Shown in pieces: positions 19,783 through 27,823 of a stretch of DNA of 64,000 nucleotides. Made by a program: the position numbers and the translations under genes. Under the pieces are notes generated by a model. The model was not told the DNA's origin, did not search any database, and saw only the letters and a program-made list of their open reading frames with translations. This DNA comes from Pseudomonas nitroreducens (GTDB taxonomy: Bacteria > Pseudomonadota > Gammaproteobacteria > Pseudomonadales > Pseudomonadaceae). Positions within the stretch are counted from its first letter, which is position 1; each line of letters starts with the position of its first letter. Location: the NCBI RefSeq assembly GCF_024170165.1, contig NZ_JALJXP010000007.1, forward strand, positions 248,001-312,000, written 5' to 3'.

Positions 19783-20997
19783 TCAGTCGAGCAGTTCGCT
19801 GAACGGAATGAAGGTCAGCCCATCGCCTTCGGCCAGCGTCGTCCCCTCGCGCACTTCCGCCAGCCCTTCGGCCCAGGCGGCGCTGCGCAGTACGCCGGAG
19901 CTCTGGTTGGCATAGGGCACCGCACGACCGTTCTCCAGACGCGCTCGCAGGTACTCGCGGCGATTGCCCGGCTTGGTCCAGTTGAACCCGGCCGGCACCT
20001 GCAGGCGCAGCGGCTCGACCTTCTGCATGCCGAGGCGGCGCATCAGGTACGGCCGCGCCAGCAGCGCAAAAGTCACCAGGGTGGAGGCGGGATTGCCCGG
20101 CAGGCCGATCACCGGCACCTGCTGGTAGTGGCCGACGGTCAGCGGCTTGCCCGGCTTGATCGCCAGTTTCCACAGCGCCAGCTCGCCCGCTTCACGCAGG
20201 GCCGCCCCGAGGAAGTCCGCCTCGCCGACTGAAACGCCGCCGGTTGAGAGGATCAGGTCGACGTTCGACAAACCGGCCAGGGCCGCACGGGTACGTTCCA
20301 GGTCGTCCGGGAGGATGCCCGCGTCCACCACTTCGCAACCAAAGCGCAGCAGCCAGGTGCGCAGCAGGTGGCGGTTGCTGTTGTAGATCTGCCCGAGCGC
20401 CAGCGGTTGGCCCGGCTCCACCAGTTCATCACCGGTGGACAGCAGCGCCACGCGTGGACGCCGGCGCACCTTCAGCTCTGCGTGGCCGAGCGAAGCGGCG
20501 AGGCCGATCTCGATCGGCCCCAGTCGCGTGCCGGCGGGCAGCACGCAATCGCCCTTGCGGGTTTCCTGGCCTTGCGGACGGATGTGCTGGCCGGCTTCCA
20601 GCGCTTCGACGAAGCGCACACGACCGTCCTCCAGCACCGTGACGTTTTCCTGCATCTCGACGCAATCAGCGCCTTGCGGCACCGGCGCGCCAGTGAAGAT
20701 GCGCACGCAGGTGCCCGGCAGCAGCGGCTCGCCTGCCTGCCCGGCGAAGATTTTCTGGCTGACCGGCAGCGCCTCGCCCTGCCAGTCGGCCAGGCGCAGG
20801 GCGTAGCCGTCCATGGCGCTGTTCGGCCACGGCGGCAGGTCCAGCCCGGCCAGCAGCGGTTCGGCCAGCACTCGGCCGTCGGCCTCGCTCAGCAGCAGGA
20901 CTTCGGTATCGCGGATCGGCGACTGCTCCGCCAGGCTCAGCAGACGCGCCAGGGCGTCTTCGACCGGCAGCAGGCCGGGTTTGTCGCAGCAGCTCAT
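19783..20997 (-). CDS. moeA: Molybdopterin molybdotransferase MoeA
   Basis: 404-residue enzyme that inserts molybdate into adenylylated molybdopterin in molybdenum-cofactor synthesis. MoeA domains are visible in order: N-terminal region with LPPWPNSAMDGYAL (substrate-contact Asp), the MoCF domain with VALLSTGDELVEPGQPL and LILSTGGVSVGEADF, VIGLPGNPAST, and a C-terminal beta-barrel. The ATG at 20997 overlaps the moaB stop by four bases (ATGA), so it is translationally coupled to moaB. P. aeruginosa carries more than one moeA; this one corresponds to the copy beside moaB and mobA. Confidence 0.95.
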   Translation of the reverse strand: MSCCDKPGLLPVEDALARLLSLAEQSPIRDTEVLLLSEADGRVLAEPLLAGLDLPPWPNSAMDGYALRLADWQGEALPVSQKIFAGQAGEPLLPGTCVRIFTGAPVPQGADCVEMQENVTVLEDGRVRFVEALEAGQHIRPQGQETRKGDCVLPAGTRLGPIEIGLAASLGHAELKVRRRPRVALLSTGDELVEPGQPLALGQIYNSNRHLLRTWLLRFGCEVVDAGILPDDLERTRAALAGLSNVDLILSTGGVSVGEADFLGAALREAGELALWKLAIKPGKPLTVGHYQQVPVIGLPGNPASTLVTFALLARPYLMRRLGMQKVEPLRLQVPAGFNWTKPGNRREYLRARLENGRAVPYANQSSGVLRSAAWAEGLAEVREGTTLAEGDGLTFIPFSELLD

Positions 20998-21533
20998 CCG
21001 CGGCTCTCGCAGGGCGCCGCCTTCTTCAGGTGCGGGACGAAGTTGCACGGACGATGGCTGGCGTCCAGTTGCTCGCCGAGGATGCCATCCCAGGCGGTGC
21101 GGCAGGCATTGGTGGAGCCCGGCAGGCAGCAGACCAGGGTGCCGTTGGAGAGGCCGGCCAGGGCGCGGGACTGCACGGTGGAGGTACCGATGTCGGCCAC
21201 GGAAATCTGCCGGAACAGCTCGCCGAAACCGTCCACCACCTTGTCCAGCAGGCAGGTCACGGCCTCCGGAGTGCTGTCGCGGCCAGTGAAGCCGGTGCCG
21301 CCGGTAACCAGCACTACCTGCACTTCGTCCTCGGCGATCCAGGTCGCGACCTGGGCGCGGATACGGTAGAGGTCATCCTTGAGCAGAACGCGGGCGGCCA
21401 GGTTGTGGCCGGCGGCCTTCAGGCGGTCGACGAACAGCTGGCCGGAGGTGTCGGTTTCCAGGGTGCGGGTGTCGCTGACGGTGAGGACGGCGATGTTCAG
21501 CGGGACGAATGGCTGCTCGGCCTTGTGGCTCAT
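20994..21533 (-). CDS. moaB: Molybdenum cofactor biosynthesis protein MoaB (MogA/MoaB family)
   Basis: 179-residue MoCF-fold protein, probably a molybdopterin adenylyltransferase that prepares molybdopterin for MoeA. The MPT-binding motif VLVTGGTGFTGRDSTPEAV is near 75-93, with the later LPGSTNACRTAW loop near 143-154. The C-terminus is longer than E. coli MogA and ends in CNFVPHLKKAAPCESRG. It is the first gene of moaB-moeA, divergent from mobA with 70 bp between starts, so all three cofactor genes probably share one regulatory region. Confidence 0.93.
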   Translation of the reverse strand: MSHKAEQPFVPLNIAVLTVSDTRTLETDTSGQLFVDRLKAAGHNLAARVLLKDDLYRIRAQVATWIAEDEVQVVLVTGGTGFTGRDSTPEAVTCLLDKVVDGFGELFRQISVADIGTSTVQSRALAGLSNGTLVCCLPGSTNACRTAWDGILGEQLDASHRPCNFVPHLKKAAPCESRG

Positions 21534-21603
21534 GATGAGGGCCCTTGCTTGTGAGGTTGGAATGCGCGGTGTTATATCACAGGCCCGCCCCGGAGACCCT
21601 GAC

Positions 21604-22191
21604 ATGCCACAAGCCCCGCTGCCCCTCTGTTCCGTCCTGATTCTCGCCGGTGGACGCGGCCAGCGCATGGGCGGCCAGGACAAGGGCCTGCTGGAGTGGC
21701 AGGGGCGCCCGCTGGTGAGCTATGCCGCCGCGCTCGCGCGCCCCTTCAGCGACGACCTGATCATCTCCTGCAACCGCAACGCGGACATCTACGCCGGCTT
21801 CGCCGACCGCCTGGTGCAGGACGACAGCACGGACTTTCCCGGACCGCTGGCCGGCATCCGCGCCGGGCTGGCCGTCGCCCGCCACTCCCATCTGCTGGTG
21901 CTGCCCTGCGATGCGCCGCTGCTGGACGCCGACCTGCTGGAACGCCTGCTGCGCGCATCCGCCGCAGTGCCGGGCGTCGTGCACATGCTGCGCTGCGGTA
22001 CGCAGTGGGAGCCGCTGTTCAGCATCATCCCCGTGGTGCTGCGTGCCCGGATACAAGAAGCCTGGGACCAGGGCGACCGCAGCCCGCGCCATGTGTTCTC
22101 GAACCTGGGCCTGCAGGCGGTGGACTGCCCCGCCAATGATCCACGGCTGGCCAACCTGAATACCCCGGAGCTGCTCTATCGTGCCCGATAG
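21604..22191 (+). CDS. mobA: Molybdenum cofactor guanylyltransferase MobA
   Basis: 195-residue nucleotidyltransferase that links GMP to molybdenum-molybdopterin, giving the bis-MGD cofactor used by nitrate reductases and formate dehydrogenases. The signature is intact: SVLILAGGRGQRMGGQDKGL (GTP-binding, about 10-29), GPLAGIRAGL and LVLPCDAPLLDADLL (metal-binding Asp). It is cytoplasmic and divergent from moaB. A small lipoprotein gene follows 91 bp downstream. Confidence 0.95.
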   Translation: MPQAPLPLCSVLILAGGRGQRMGGQDKGLLEWQGRPLVSYAAALARPFSDDLIISCNRNADIYAGFADRLVQDDSTDFPGPLAGIRAGLAVARHSHLLVLPCDAPLLDADLLERLLRASAAVPGVVHMLRCGTQWEPLFSIIPVVLRARIQEAWDQGDRSPRHVFSNLGLQAVDCPANDPRLANLNTPELLYRAR

Positions 22192-22282
22192 CGACAGGGT
22201 CGAAAATTTTCCGGGAACTATGCTGCAAGGCACCCGGTCAGACTTTTCGTACTTTTTAGTTCGCCCATCAGGAGATTCACCC

Positions 22283-22504
22283 ATGAACAAACGGATGCTT
22301 CCCGCCTTCCTGCTCGCCCTGGGCTTTAGCGTGCTCGCTGGTTGCTCCACGCCGTCCGTCATCACCCTGAACGATGGACGCGAGATTCAGTCGGTCGACA
22401 AACCCAAGTACGATGATGAATCCGGCTTCTATGAGTTCGAACAGCTGGATGGCAAAACCGCCCGTGTGAACAAGGATCAGGTACGGACCGTCAAGGACCT
22501 CTGA
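22283..22504 (+). CDS. YgdI/YgdR-family small lipoprotein
   Basis: 73-residue lipoprotein. The signal peptide ends in the lipobox LAGC (Cys about 22), then a short SH3-like beta domain with TLNDGREIQSVDKPKYDDE and YEFEQLDGKTARVNKDQV, typical of YgdI/YgdR (DUF903). Ser at +2 (CSTP) predicts outer-membrane sorting by Lol rules. ATG is preceded by AGGAG. A strong hairpin (22521-22556) ends the unit. Function of the family is unknown. Confidence 0.92.
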   Translation: MNKRMLPAFLLALGFSVLAGCSTPSVITLNDGREIQSVDKPKYDDESGFYEFEQLDGKTARVNKDQVRTVKDL

Positions 22505-22520
22505 TTCTCCCGGTGGTGAA

Positions 22521-22556
22521 AACGCCCCGCAGGCCCTGATCGGTCTGCGGGGCGTT
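22521..22556 (+). terminator. Hairpin terminator after the YgdR-type gene
   Basis: A 12-bp stem AACGCCCCGCAG / CTGCGGGGCGTT, followed within a few bases by CGCGTTTTCCC. It is preceded by GAAA and is probably a functional rho-independent terminator insulating the tRNA promoter. Confidence 0.75.
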
Positions 22557-22607
22557 CGCGTTTTCCCGGGGGGCGAAAAGTTTTTTCAAAAATTTTTCGC
22601 TAACCCC

Positions 22608-22635
22608 TTGTGCGTCAAAAGTTTTTCGGTAGAAT
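22608..22635 (+). promoter_or_regulatory. tRNA-Pro promoter
   Basis: TTGTGC (22608-22613) and TAGAAT (22630-22635) are separated by 16 bp and followed by a GC-rich discriminator (GCGCGCC) about 14 bp before the tRNA 5' end. This is the arrangement expected for a growth-rate- and ppGpp-controlled stable-RNA promoter. An AT-rich, T-run segment (22578-22597) lies upstream and could serve as an UP element. Confidence 0.7.
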
Positions 22636-22648
22636 GCGCGCCAACAAA

Positions 22649-22725
22649 CGGAGCGTAGCGCAGCTTGGTAGCGCGTCTCGTTCGGGACGAGAAGGTCGCT
22701 GGTTCGAATCCAGTCGCTCCGACCA
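22649..22725 (+). tRNA. tRNA-Pro (anticodon CGG)
   Basis: A 77-nt cloverleaf: acceptor CGGAGCG / CGCUCCG, D stem GCGC / GCGC with AGCUUGGUA loop, anticodon stem UCUCG / CGAGA with loop UUCGGGA (anticodon CGG, reading CCG codons), variable AGGUC, T stem GCUGG / CCAGU with UUCGAAU loop, and an encoded CCA end. Single gene followed at once by a strong terminator. Confidence 0.97.
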
Positions 22726-22733
22726 AATCCCGA

Positions 22734-22762
22734 AAAACCCGCCTGACGGCGGGTTTTTTATT
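22734..22762 (+). terminator. Intrinsic terminator after tRNA-Pro
   Basis: AAAAACCCGCC-TGAC-GGCGGGTTTTTT: a stem with an A-tract on the left and six T residues on the right, starting nine bases after the tRNA CCA. Confidence 0.92.
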
Positions 22763-22840
22763 GCCTGCGATTTTTCCTCAGACGAAGAATTCGAAGACAC
22801 AAGAAAGCCCGTCCACCGGATGGGCTTTTTCATGGGCGAA

Positions 22841-23716
22841 TCAGAGCTGCCCGGACTTGCGCAGCGCGACCTGCGACAGGGCACTCCAGTCCAGCTCGCC
22901 ATCACCGTGGGCGATGGCTTCGAGCAGGTTGTCACGCAGGAGGCTGGCGAGCGGCAGCGGAACCCGCTGTTCATGCCCGGCCGACAGCGCCAGACCGACA
23001 TCCTTGAGCCCCAGCACCAGGCGGAAGCCGGCCGGATCGAAACGCTGCTCGGCGATCTGCGCACCGTAGTTGCGGTAAACCGGTGCGTTGAACAGGGTGT
23101 TGCCCATGATCTCCATGAACTCGCCCGGCGCCACGCCGTAGGTTTTCACCAGCGCTGCACTCTCCCCCATTGCCTCGATGGCGCTGGCGATCATGAAGTT
23201 GCCGGCAATCTTCACCGCAACGGCACGCAGCGGGTCGTCACCCAGCGGCCAGGTCTTCTGCCCCAGCACATCGAGAACCGGTTGCGCCCTGGCGATGGCG
23301 GCTTCGGGGCCAGCAGCCAGGATGTTCAGCTTGCCGGCGGCGGCGACATCGGTGCGACCGAATACCGGCGCGGCGACGAACTCGACGCCCTGCTCGCGGT
23401 GCAGCTCGATCAGCTCGCCGACAAAGGCGGTGGACAGCGTGGCCATGCTCAGGTGAACCAGACCTGCCCGGGCCGAAGCCAGGGCGCCGCTGTCGAGCAG
23501 CACGGCGCGGGTGGAGGCATCGTCGGCCAGCATGGAGATCACCAGCTCGACATCGAACGCCTGCACGGGGCTGGTGGCGGCGATGGCGCCCAGCTCGACC
23601 AGCGGCTCGGCGGCGCCGGGAGAGCGGTTCCACACGACGACCTGATGCCCGGCCTTGATGAGGTTGGCAGCCATGGCAGCACCCATGCCGCCCAGTCCGA
23701 GAAATCCGATCTTCAT
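22841..23716 (-). CDS. NAD(P)-dependent oxidoreductase, beta-hydroxyacid dehydrogenase family
   Basis: 291-residue member of the 3-hydroxyisobutyrate/6-phosphogluconate dehydrogenase superfamily. The N-terminal Rossmann motif is KIGFLGLGGMGAAMAANL (2-19). The substrate-binding signature is degenerate, and the catalytic Lys is expected in KIAGNFMIASAIEAMGE (about 165-181). The C-terminal helical domain has LGLKDVGLAL. Relatives reduce glyoxylate, succinic semialdehyde or tartronate semialdehyde, so the substrate is open. It lies 52 bp downstream of the glutaredoxin-like gene on the same strand and may belong to the TetR-led unit. Confidence 0.87.
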   Translation of the reverse strand: MKIGFLGLGGMGAAMAANLIKAGHQVVVWNRSPGAAEPLVELGAIAATSPVQAFDVELVISMLADDASTRAVLLDSGALASARAGLVHLSMATLSTAFVGELIELHREQGVEFVAAPVFGRTDVAAAGKLNILAAGPEAAIARAQPVLDVLGQKTWPLGDDPLRAVAVKIAGNFMIASAIEAMGESAALVKTYGVAPGEFMEIMGNTLFNAPVYRNYGAQIAEQRFDPAGFRLVLGLKDVGLALSAGHEQRVPLPLASLLRDNLLEAIAHGDGELDWSALSQVALRKSGQL

Positions 23717-23768
23717 TGCAATGCGCCTCGCATCGGTTGAATGAGGAGAGGGAGAGCCGCCGAAGGCA

Positions 23769-24032
23769 TCAGCAGCCCAGGAAAGCAGCGACCTGCGCGG
23801 CGTCGAACGGCCAGTTGAGTTCGGCGCCGGAATCACAGCGGCGCAGCACAGGAATGCTCAGGCCGTATTGCTCGACCCATTCCTCGCGGTCGGCGATATC
23901 CACCAGTTCGACCAGCAATCCATGTTCGACGAAGGGCATCAGCAGCGCTTCGGCCACTTCGCAGAGGTGGCAACCAAGGGTGCCGAAGAGTTGGCATTCC
24001 GGGGGCATGGCGGGCTCCAGGGTTGGCGACAT
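23769..24032 (-). CDS. Glutaredoxin-like protein (DUF836)
   Basis: 87-residue thioredoxin-fold protein. CQLFGTLGCHLCEVAEALL carries a CxxC motif (CHLC, about 20-24), and SIPVLRRCDSGAELNWPFD supplies the cis-Pro (IPV). Proteins of this family (YfcG-unrelated, Glutaredoxin 2-like) probably act in thiol exchange. The start MSPTLEP is 4 bp after the TetR stop, with GGAG 9 nt before the ATG; an internal ATG (MPPECQ) is an alternative giving 79 aa. Coupled to the TetR gene, suggesting redox-linked regulation. Confidence 0.85.
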   Translation of the reverse strand: MSPTLEPAMPPECQLFGTLGCHLCEVAEALLMPFVEHGLLVELVDIADREEWVEQYGLSIPVLRRCDSGAELNWPFDAAQVAAFLGC

Positions 24033-24036
24033 GGGT

Positions 24037-24594
24037 TCAGACTCCGGCGTGCTTGAGCAGCGTGTCGGCCACGGCGCGGGCTTCTCGCCCCTGCTGCGCC
24101 GGGCCCTGCATGTGCGCCATCACCAGCACGCCTTCGAGCAGGTATTGCAGCTGGCGCGCCAGGGCTTCCGGCTCCGTCGCACCCAATCGCGTGAGTTGGG
24201 CCGCGAAAAAGCGCCCGAGGAAAGCCTTGTGCTCGGCGGCCTGCTGGTGGATGGGATGTTCACGGTCATGGAATTCGCCGGCGGCGTGGATGAAGGCGCA
24301 GCCGCAGAAGTCCGGGCCGTTGAGGACTTCCTGCAGGCCGTCGAAGACCGCCAGGATCGCCTCGCGCGGCGCGAGGATGCGTTCGGCCACTTCCATACGC
24401 TCGACCATGCGGGCGTGGCGCTCTTCCAGCGCCGCCATGATCAGTTCGTCCTTGGACTTGAAGTGCTTGTAGAGCGTCATCTTCGCGACGCCCGACTCGG
24501 CGAGGATGCGGTCGATACCGGTGGCGTGATAGCCCTCGCGGTAGAACAGATCCTGGGCGGTGGCGAGCAGCAGCTCGCGTTTGCTGGATGCCAT
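24037..24594 (-). CDS. TetR-family transcriptional repressor
   Basis: 185-residue regulator. The N-terminal HTH (about 10-55) has LFYREGYHATGIDRILAESG and MTLYKHFKSKDELI. The ligand domain contains FCGCAFIHAAGEF, a Cys-bearing motif seen in AcrR-like sensors of electrophiles or hydrophobic compounds. It is divergent from the GST gene, with a 20-bp palindrome between them that is probably its operator. It starts a unit with the glutaredoxin-like and dehydrogenase genes. Confidence 0.92.
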   Translation of the reverse strand: MASSKRELLLATAQDLFYREGYHATGIDRILAESGVAKMTLYKHFKSKDELIMAALEERHARMVERMEVAERILAPREAILAVFDGLQEVLNGPDFCGCAFIHAAGEFHDREHPIHQQAAEHKAFLGRFFAAQLTRLGATEPEALARQLQYLLEGVLVMAHMQGPAQQGREARAVADTLLKHAGV

Positions 24595-24695
24595 GGCATT
24601 ACCTCCTGACCGGACATTATGCGCGAGGCTCGGCGCCCATGGGGAGCGAGAGCGGTAGTGCACGGCCGATTGGCGGGCGGTCATTTCACTTGAAC

Positions 24696-24715
24696 TATAC
24701 AGACCTGTCTGTCTA
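24696..24715. promoter_or_regulatory. Palindromic operator, probable TetR-type site
   Basis: TATACAGACCTGTCTGTCTA is a 20-bp imperfect palindrome (16 of 20 positions symmetric; core ACAGAC-CT-GTCTGT-like). It sits between the divergent tetR and gst starts, about 100 bp from the tetR start and 60 bp before gst. Its AGAC/GTCT half-sites resemble known TetR/NemR-type boxes. It could overlap the gst promoter. Confidence 0.7.
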
Positions 24716-24774
24716 ATATCTATTTCGCCTCCCACAAAAACCGTCCCACAACAACATCGCCAAGGACTCCTGCC

Positions 24775-25371
24775 ATGAAACTCCACGACGTCGCGCTTTC
24801 CGGTAACTGCTACAAGGTTCGCCTGTTCCTCGGGCTCATCGGCCAGAAAGCCGAGCTGCAGCCGGTGGACCTGATGGGCGGTGCGCACAAACGCCCGGCC
24901 TTCCTGGCGATCAACCCGCGCGGCCAGGTGCCGGCACTGGAGGATGGCGAACTGCGCCTGGGCGACTCCCACGCCATCCTTGCCTACCTCGCCCGGCAGT
25001 ACGCCGAACCGCACTGGTACCCGCAGGAAGCCATTACCCAGGGCCGCATCGCCAACTGGATGAGCTTCTCGGCCAACGAGGTGCAGCACGGGCTGGCGAT
25101 GGCGCGGGTGATCCAGTTGTTCAAGCGCCCCGGCGACCTGGCCGCCGCCCAGGCCAAGGGCCGCCATGCGCTGGAGCTGCTGGACGCGACGCTGGCCGAC
25201 CACCGCTGGCTGGCGCAGACGGACAAGCCGAGCATCGCCGACATCGCCGTCTATCCCTACGTCACCCTGGCGACGGAAGGCGGCCTGGAGCCGTCCGGCT
25301 ATCCCTACGTGCAGGACTGGCTGGCCCGCGTGCGCGCCCTGCCCGGCTACGTCGCGCAACCCGCCTTCTGA
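24775..25371 (+). CDS. Glutathione S-transferase
   Basis: 198-residue GST. The thioredoxin-like N-domain (about 1-78) begins MKLHDVALSGNCYKVRLFLG with a Ser/Asn-Cys active-site region (SGNCYK), has the cis-Pro in GQVPALEDG, and DSHAILAYLAR binding the glutathione gamma-Glu. The helical C-domain follows with PSIADIAVYPY, the N-capping box. It likely detoxifies electrophiles and is controlled by the adjacent TetR repressor. The next gene starts 72 bp downstream, so the two may be co-transcribed. Confidence 0.93.
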   Translation: MKLHDVALSGNCYKVRLFLGLIGQKAELQPVDLMGGAHKRPAFLAINPRGQVPALEDGELRLGDSHAILAYLARQYAEPHWYPQEAITQGRIANWMSFSANEVQHGLAMARVIQLFKRPGDLAAAQAKGRHALELLDATLADHRWLAQTDKPSIADIAVYPYVTLATEGGLEPSGYPYVQDWLARVRALPGYVAQPAF

Positions 25372-25442
25372 TGCTCTTCCGATTGGCCGCACCGCCGTCC
25401 ACACGACGGCGCACTCCTCCGCTCCACGACAAGGAAACTTCG

Positions 25443-26309
25443 ATGCGTCTGCCATCCCTGCTGCTGGCCGGGCTGTTCGCCATGGCCTGCCTGAGCGTCC
25501 AGGCCGCCGACCTGCGCTTCTCGCTGATCCGCACCTCAGGGGTCACCACCCTGGATGCGTTCACCGTGGCCGGCGGCGACTGGACGCAAAAGGTCCCGCT
25601 CAACCACACCGCCGTACTGATCCAGCACCACGCCGCCACCCTGCTGTTCGACACCGGGCTGGGCAGCCAGGCGGACGCGCAGTTCAAGCAGGACATGCCC
25701 TGGTGGGACAAACCCCTGTTCCAGTACGAAGGCCTGAAGCCCGCGCGCGAGCAGCTGCAGGGCAGCGGTATCCGCATCGACCGGATCATCCTGTCCCATG
25801 CCCACTGGGACCATGCCTCGGGGCTATCGGACTTCCCGGAGGTCCCGGTCTGGGCGACCTACGACGAGATCAACTACGCCCACATCGCCCAGCCGCCGGC
25901 GGTGTTTCCCAGCCAGTTCCGCCACCCGGTGAAATGGGTGCCCTTCCAGTTCGATTCCGGTCCCTTCCTGGGCTACGACCGCAGCCTCGACCTGTTCGGC
26001 GACGGCAGCCTGGTACTGGTGCCCATGCGTGGCCACACGCCCGGGTCGGTCGGCCTGTTCATCACCCTGGATGACGGCCGGCGCTTCTTCTTCAGCGGCG
26101 ACACCACCTGGCGCCTGTCCGGCTTTACCGGCCCCCACGAGAAGTTCTGGGTCAGCCGCCAACTGGTGGACAGCAACCGCGACCAGACCCTGGCCGAAGT
26201 GGCCCGCGTCCACGAACTGATGCTTGCCTATCCAAAGCTGACCGTGGTGCCCGCCCATGACGCCCAGGTCCAGGACAAACTCGGCTACTACCCCCTCTGG
26301 ATTCAGTGA
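25443..26309 (+). CDS. Exported metallo-beta-lactamase-fold hydrolase
   Basis: 288-residue protein with a signal peptide (MRLPSLLLAGLFAMACLSVQ, cut after AQA-like site QAA), so it is periplasmic or secreted. The metal-binding motif HAHWDHASG (HxHxDH, about 120-128) is followed by GHTPGS (third His), SGDTTW (bridging Asp) and PAHD (last His), all expected for a dinuclear Zn lactonase or hydrolase. LLFDTGLGSQ and the layout resemble N-acyl-homoserine lactonases, but glyoxalase II or other lactonases are equally possible. Start chosen at the signal peptide, with AAGGAAACTTCG upstream. Confidence 0.87.
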   Translation: MRLPSLLLAGLFAMACLSVQAADLRFSLIRTSGVTTLDAFTVAGGDWTQKVPLNHTAVLIQHHAATLLFDTGLGSQADAQFKQDMPWWDKPLFQYEGLKPAREQLQGSGIRIDRIILSHAHWDHASGLSDFPEVPVWATYDEINYAHIAQPPAVFPSQFRHPVKWVPFQFDSGPFLGYDRSLDLFGDGSLVLVPMRGHTPGSVGLFITLDDGRRFFFSGDTTWRLSGFTGPHEKFWVSRQLVDSNRDQTLAEVARVHELMLAYPKLTVVPAHDAQVQDKLGYYPLWIQ

Positions 26310-26486
26310 AAGCCACGCCCGCCGCCGCTCAGCGCTTCAATAGCCAGCTTACTAATCAGCGACTAAGGTCTAAGAGTCGTCAACATTCGGTAATGATTTA
26401 GTAGATAGGCTGTAACAGATTGACATGCCGGCCCTGATCCAGTCGGCATCATCAAACTGCCCCAAGCGCTCGAGGAGACAATAACA

Positions 26487-27758
26487 ATGAGCAAGACCCC
26501 GATCGCCCGTGCCGTGGCTTTGGCCTCGCTGGGTACCAGCTTTATCCTTCCGACACTCGCCCATGCCGACTTCATCAAGGACAGCAAGGCCACCGTCGAA
26601 CTGCGCAACTTCTACTTCAACCGCGACTTCCGCCAGGACAGCCCGGCCCCTGCCCAGAACAAGGCCGAGGAATGGGCCCAGGGCTTCATCCTCAAGTACG
26701 AATCGGGCTACACCGACGGCACCATTGGTGTCGGCGTCGACGCCCTGGGGACCCTGGGCCTGAAACTCGATTCCTCGCCTGACCGCAGCGGCACCGGCCT
26801 GCTGCAGCGCTCATCCAGTGACAAGCGCGCCGAAGACAGCTACGGCGACCTGGGCGTGACCGCCAAGCTGCGCGCGTCCAAGACCACCCTCAAGGGCGGC
26901 ACGCTGATGCCGAAGATGCCGGTGGTGCAGTTCAACGACACCCGCCTGCTGCCGCAGACCTTCAGCGGCTTCGCCCTGAACTCCGCGGAACTCGACGGCC
27001 TGACCGTCGACGGCGGCCGCCTCTACCAGGTCAACCAGCGCGATTCCTCGGATTACGAGGACATGACCATCACCGGCGGTGGCAAGCGCAACATCAAGCT
27101 GGGCGATAGCCTCACCTCCAACAAGTTCCTGTTTGGCGGCCTCACCTACAAGTGGACCGACAGCCTGAGCACCAGCTACCACTACGGCGGCCTGGAAGAC
27201 ATCTACAAGCAGCACTACCTGGGCCTGATCCACGTGCTGCCGATCGCCGACAAGCAATCGCTGAAGTCCGACATCCGCTGGGCCAAGTCCGATGACGATG
27301 GCGGCAGCAACGTCGACAACAAGGCGCTCAACGCCATGTTCACCTATGCCCTGGGCTACCACGCCTTCGGTCTCGGCTACCAGAAGATGAGCGGCGACAC
27401 CGGCTTCGCCTACATCAACGGCACCGATCCCTACCTGGTGAACTACATCCAGATCGGCGACTTCGCCAACAAGGACGAGAAATCCTGGCAGGCGCGCTAC
27501 GACTACAACTTCGCCGGCCTGGGCATCCCCGGCCTGACCTTCATGACCCGCTACGTGAAAGGCGACAACATCGACCTGATCACCACCGACGGCGAAGGCA
27601 AGGAATGGGAACGCGACACCGATATCGCCTACGTATTCCAGGACGGCCCGCTGAAGAACCTGGGCGTGAAGTGGCGTAACGCAACCATGCGCACCAACTA
27701 CACCAACGATTACGATGAGAACCGTCTGATCGTCAGCTACACCATGCCGCTCTGGTAA
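26487..27758 (+). CDS. OprD-family outer membrane porin (OpdQ-like)
   Basis: 423-residue 18-strand OprD-type porin (PF03573). The signal peptide is MSKTPIARAVALASLGTSFI, with mature start ADFIKDSKATVELRNFYFNR. Alternating amphipathic strands and Arg/aromatic constriction residues appear throughout, and the protein ends in the TMPLW terminus with a final aromatic residue, as needed for BAM insertion. OprD porins take up amino acids, peptides or carboxylates. Gene order (beside amt-like, DUF883 and dGTPase genes) suggests the OpdQ orthologue, an assignment by position from memory. ATG has GAGGAGA upstream; terminator follows. Confidence 0.9.
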   Translation: MSKTPIARAVALASLGTSFILPTLAHADFIKDSKATVELRNFYFNRDFRQDSPAPAQNKAEEWAQGFILKYESGYTDGTIGVGVDALGTLGLKLDSSPDRSGTGLLQRSSSDKRAEDSYGDLGVTAKLRASKTTLKGGTLMPKMPVVQFNDTRLLPQTFSGFALNSAELDGLTVDGGRLYQVNQRDSSDYEDMTITGGGKRNIKLGDSLTSNKFLFGGLTYKWTDSLSTSYHYGGLEDIYKQHYLGLIHVLPIADKQSLKSDIRWAKSDDDGGSNVDNKALNAMFTYALGYHAFGLGYQKMSGDTGFAYINGTDPYLVNYIQIGDFANKDEKSWQARYDYNFAGLGIPGLTFMTRYVKGDNIDLITTDGEGKEWERDTDIAYVFQDGPLKNLGVKWRNATMRTNYTNDYDENRLIVSYTMPLW

Positions 27759-27774
27759 CCCTCACGGCATGACG

Positions 27775-27802
27775 AAAAAGCCCGGCATCTGCCGGGCTTT
27801 TT
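27775..27802. terminator. Bidirectional intrinsic terminator
   Basis: AAAAAGCCCGGCA-TC-TGCCGGGCTTTTT is a perfect 13-bp inverted repeat with A- and T-tracts, lying between the convergent porin (plus) and ammonium transporter (minus) genes. It can stop transcription in both directions. Confidence 0.95.
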
Positions 27803-27823
27803 CTTGTCCTCGCCATCGGCGAA

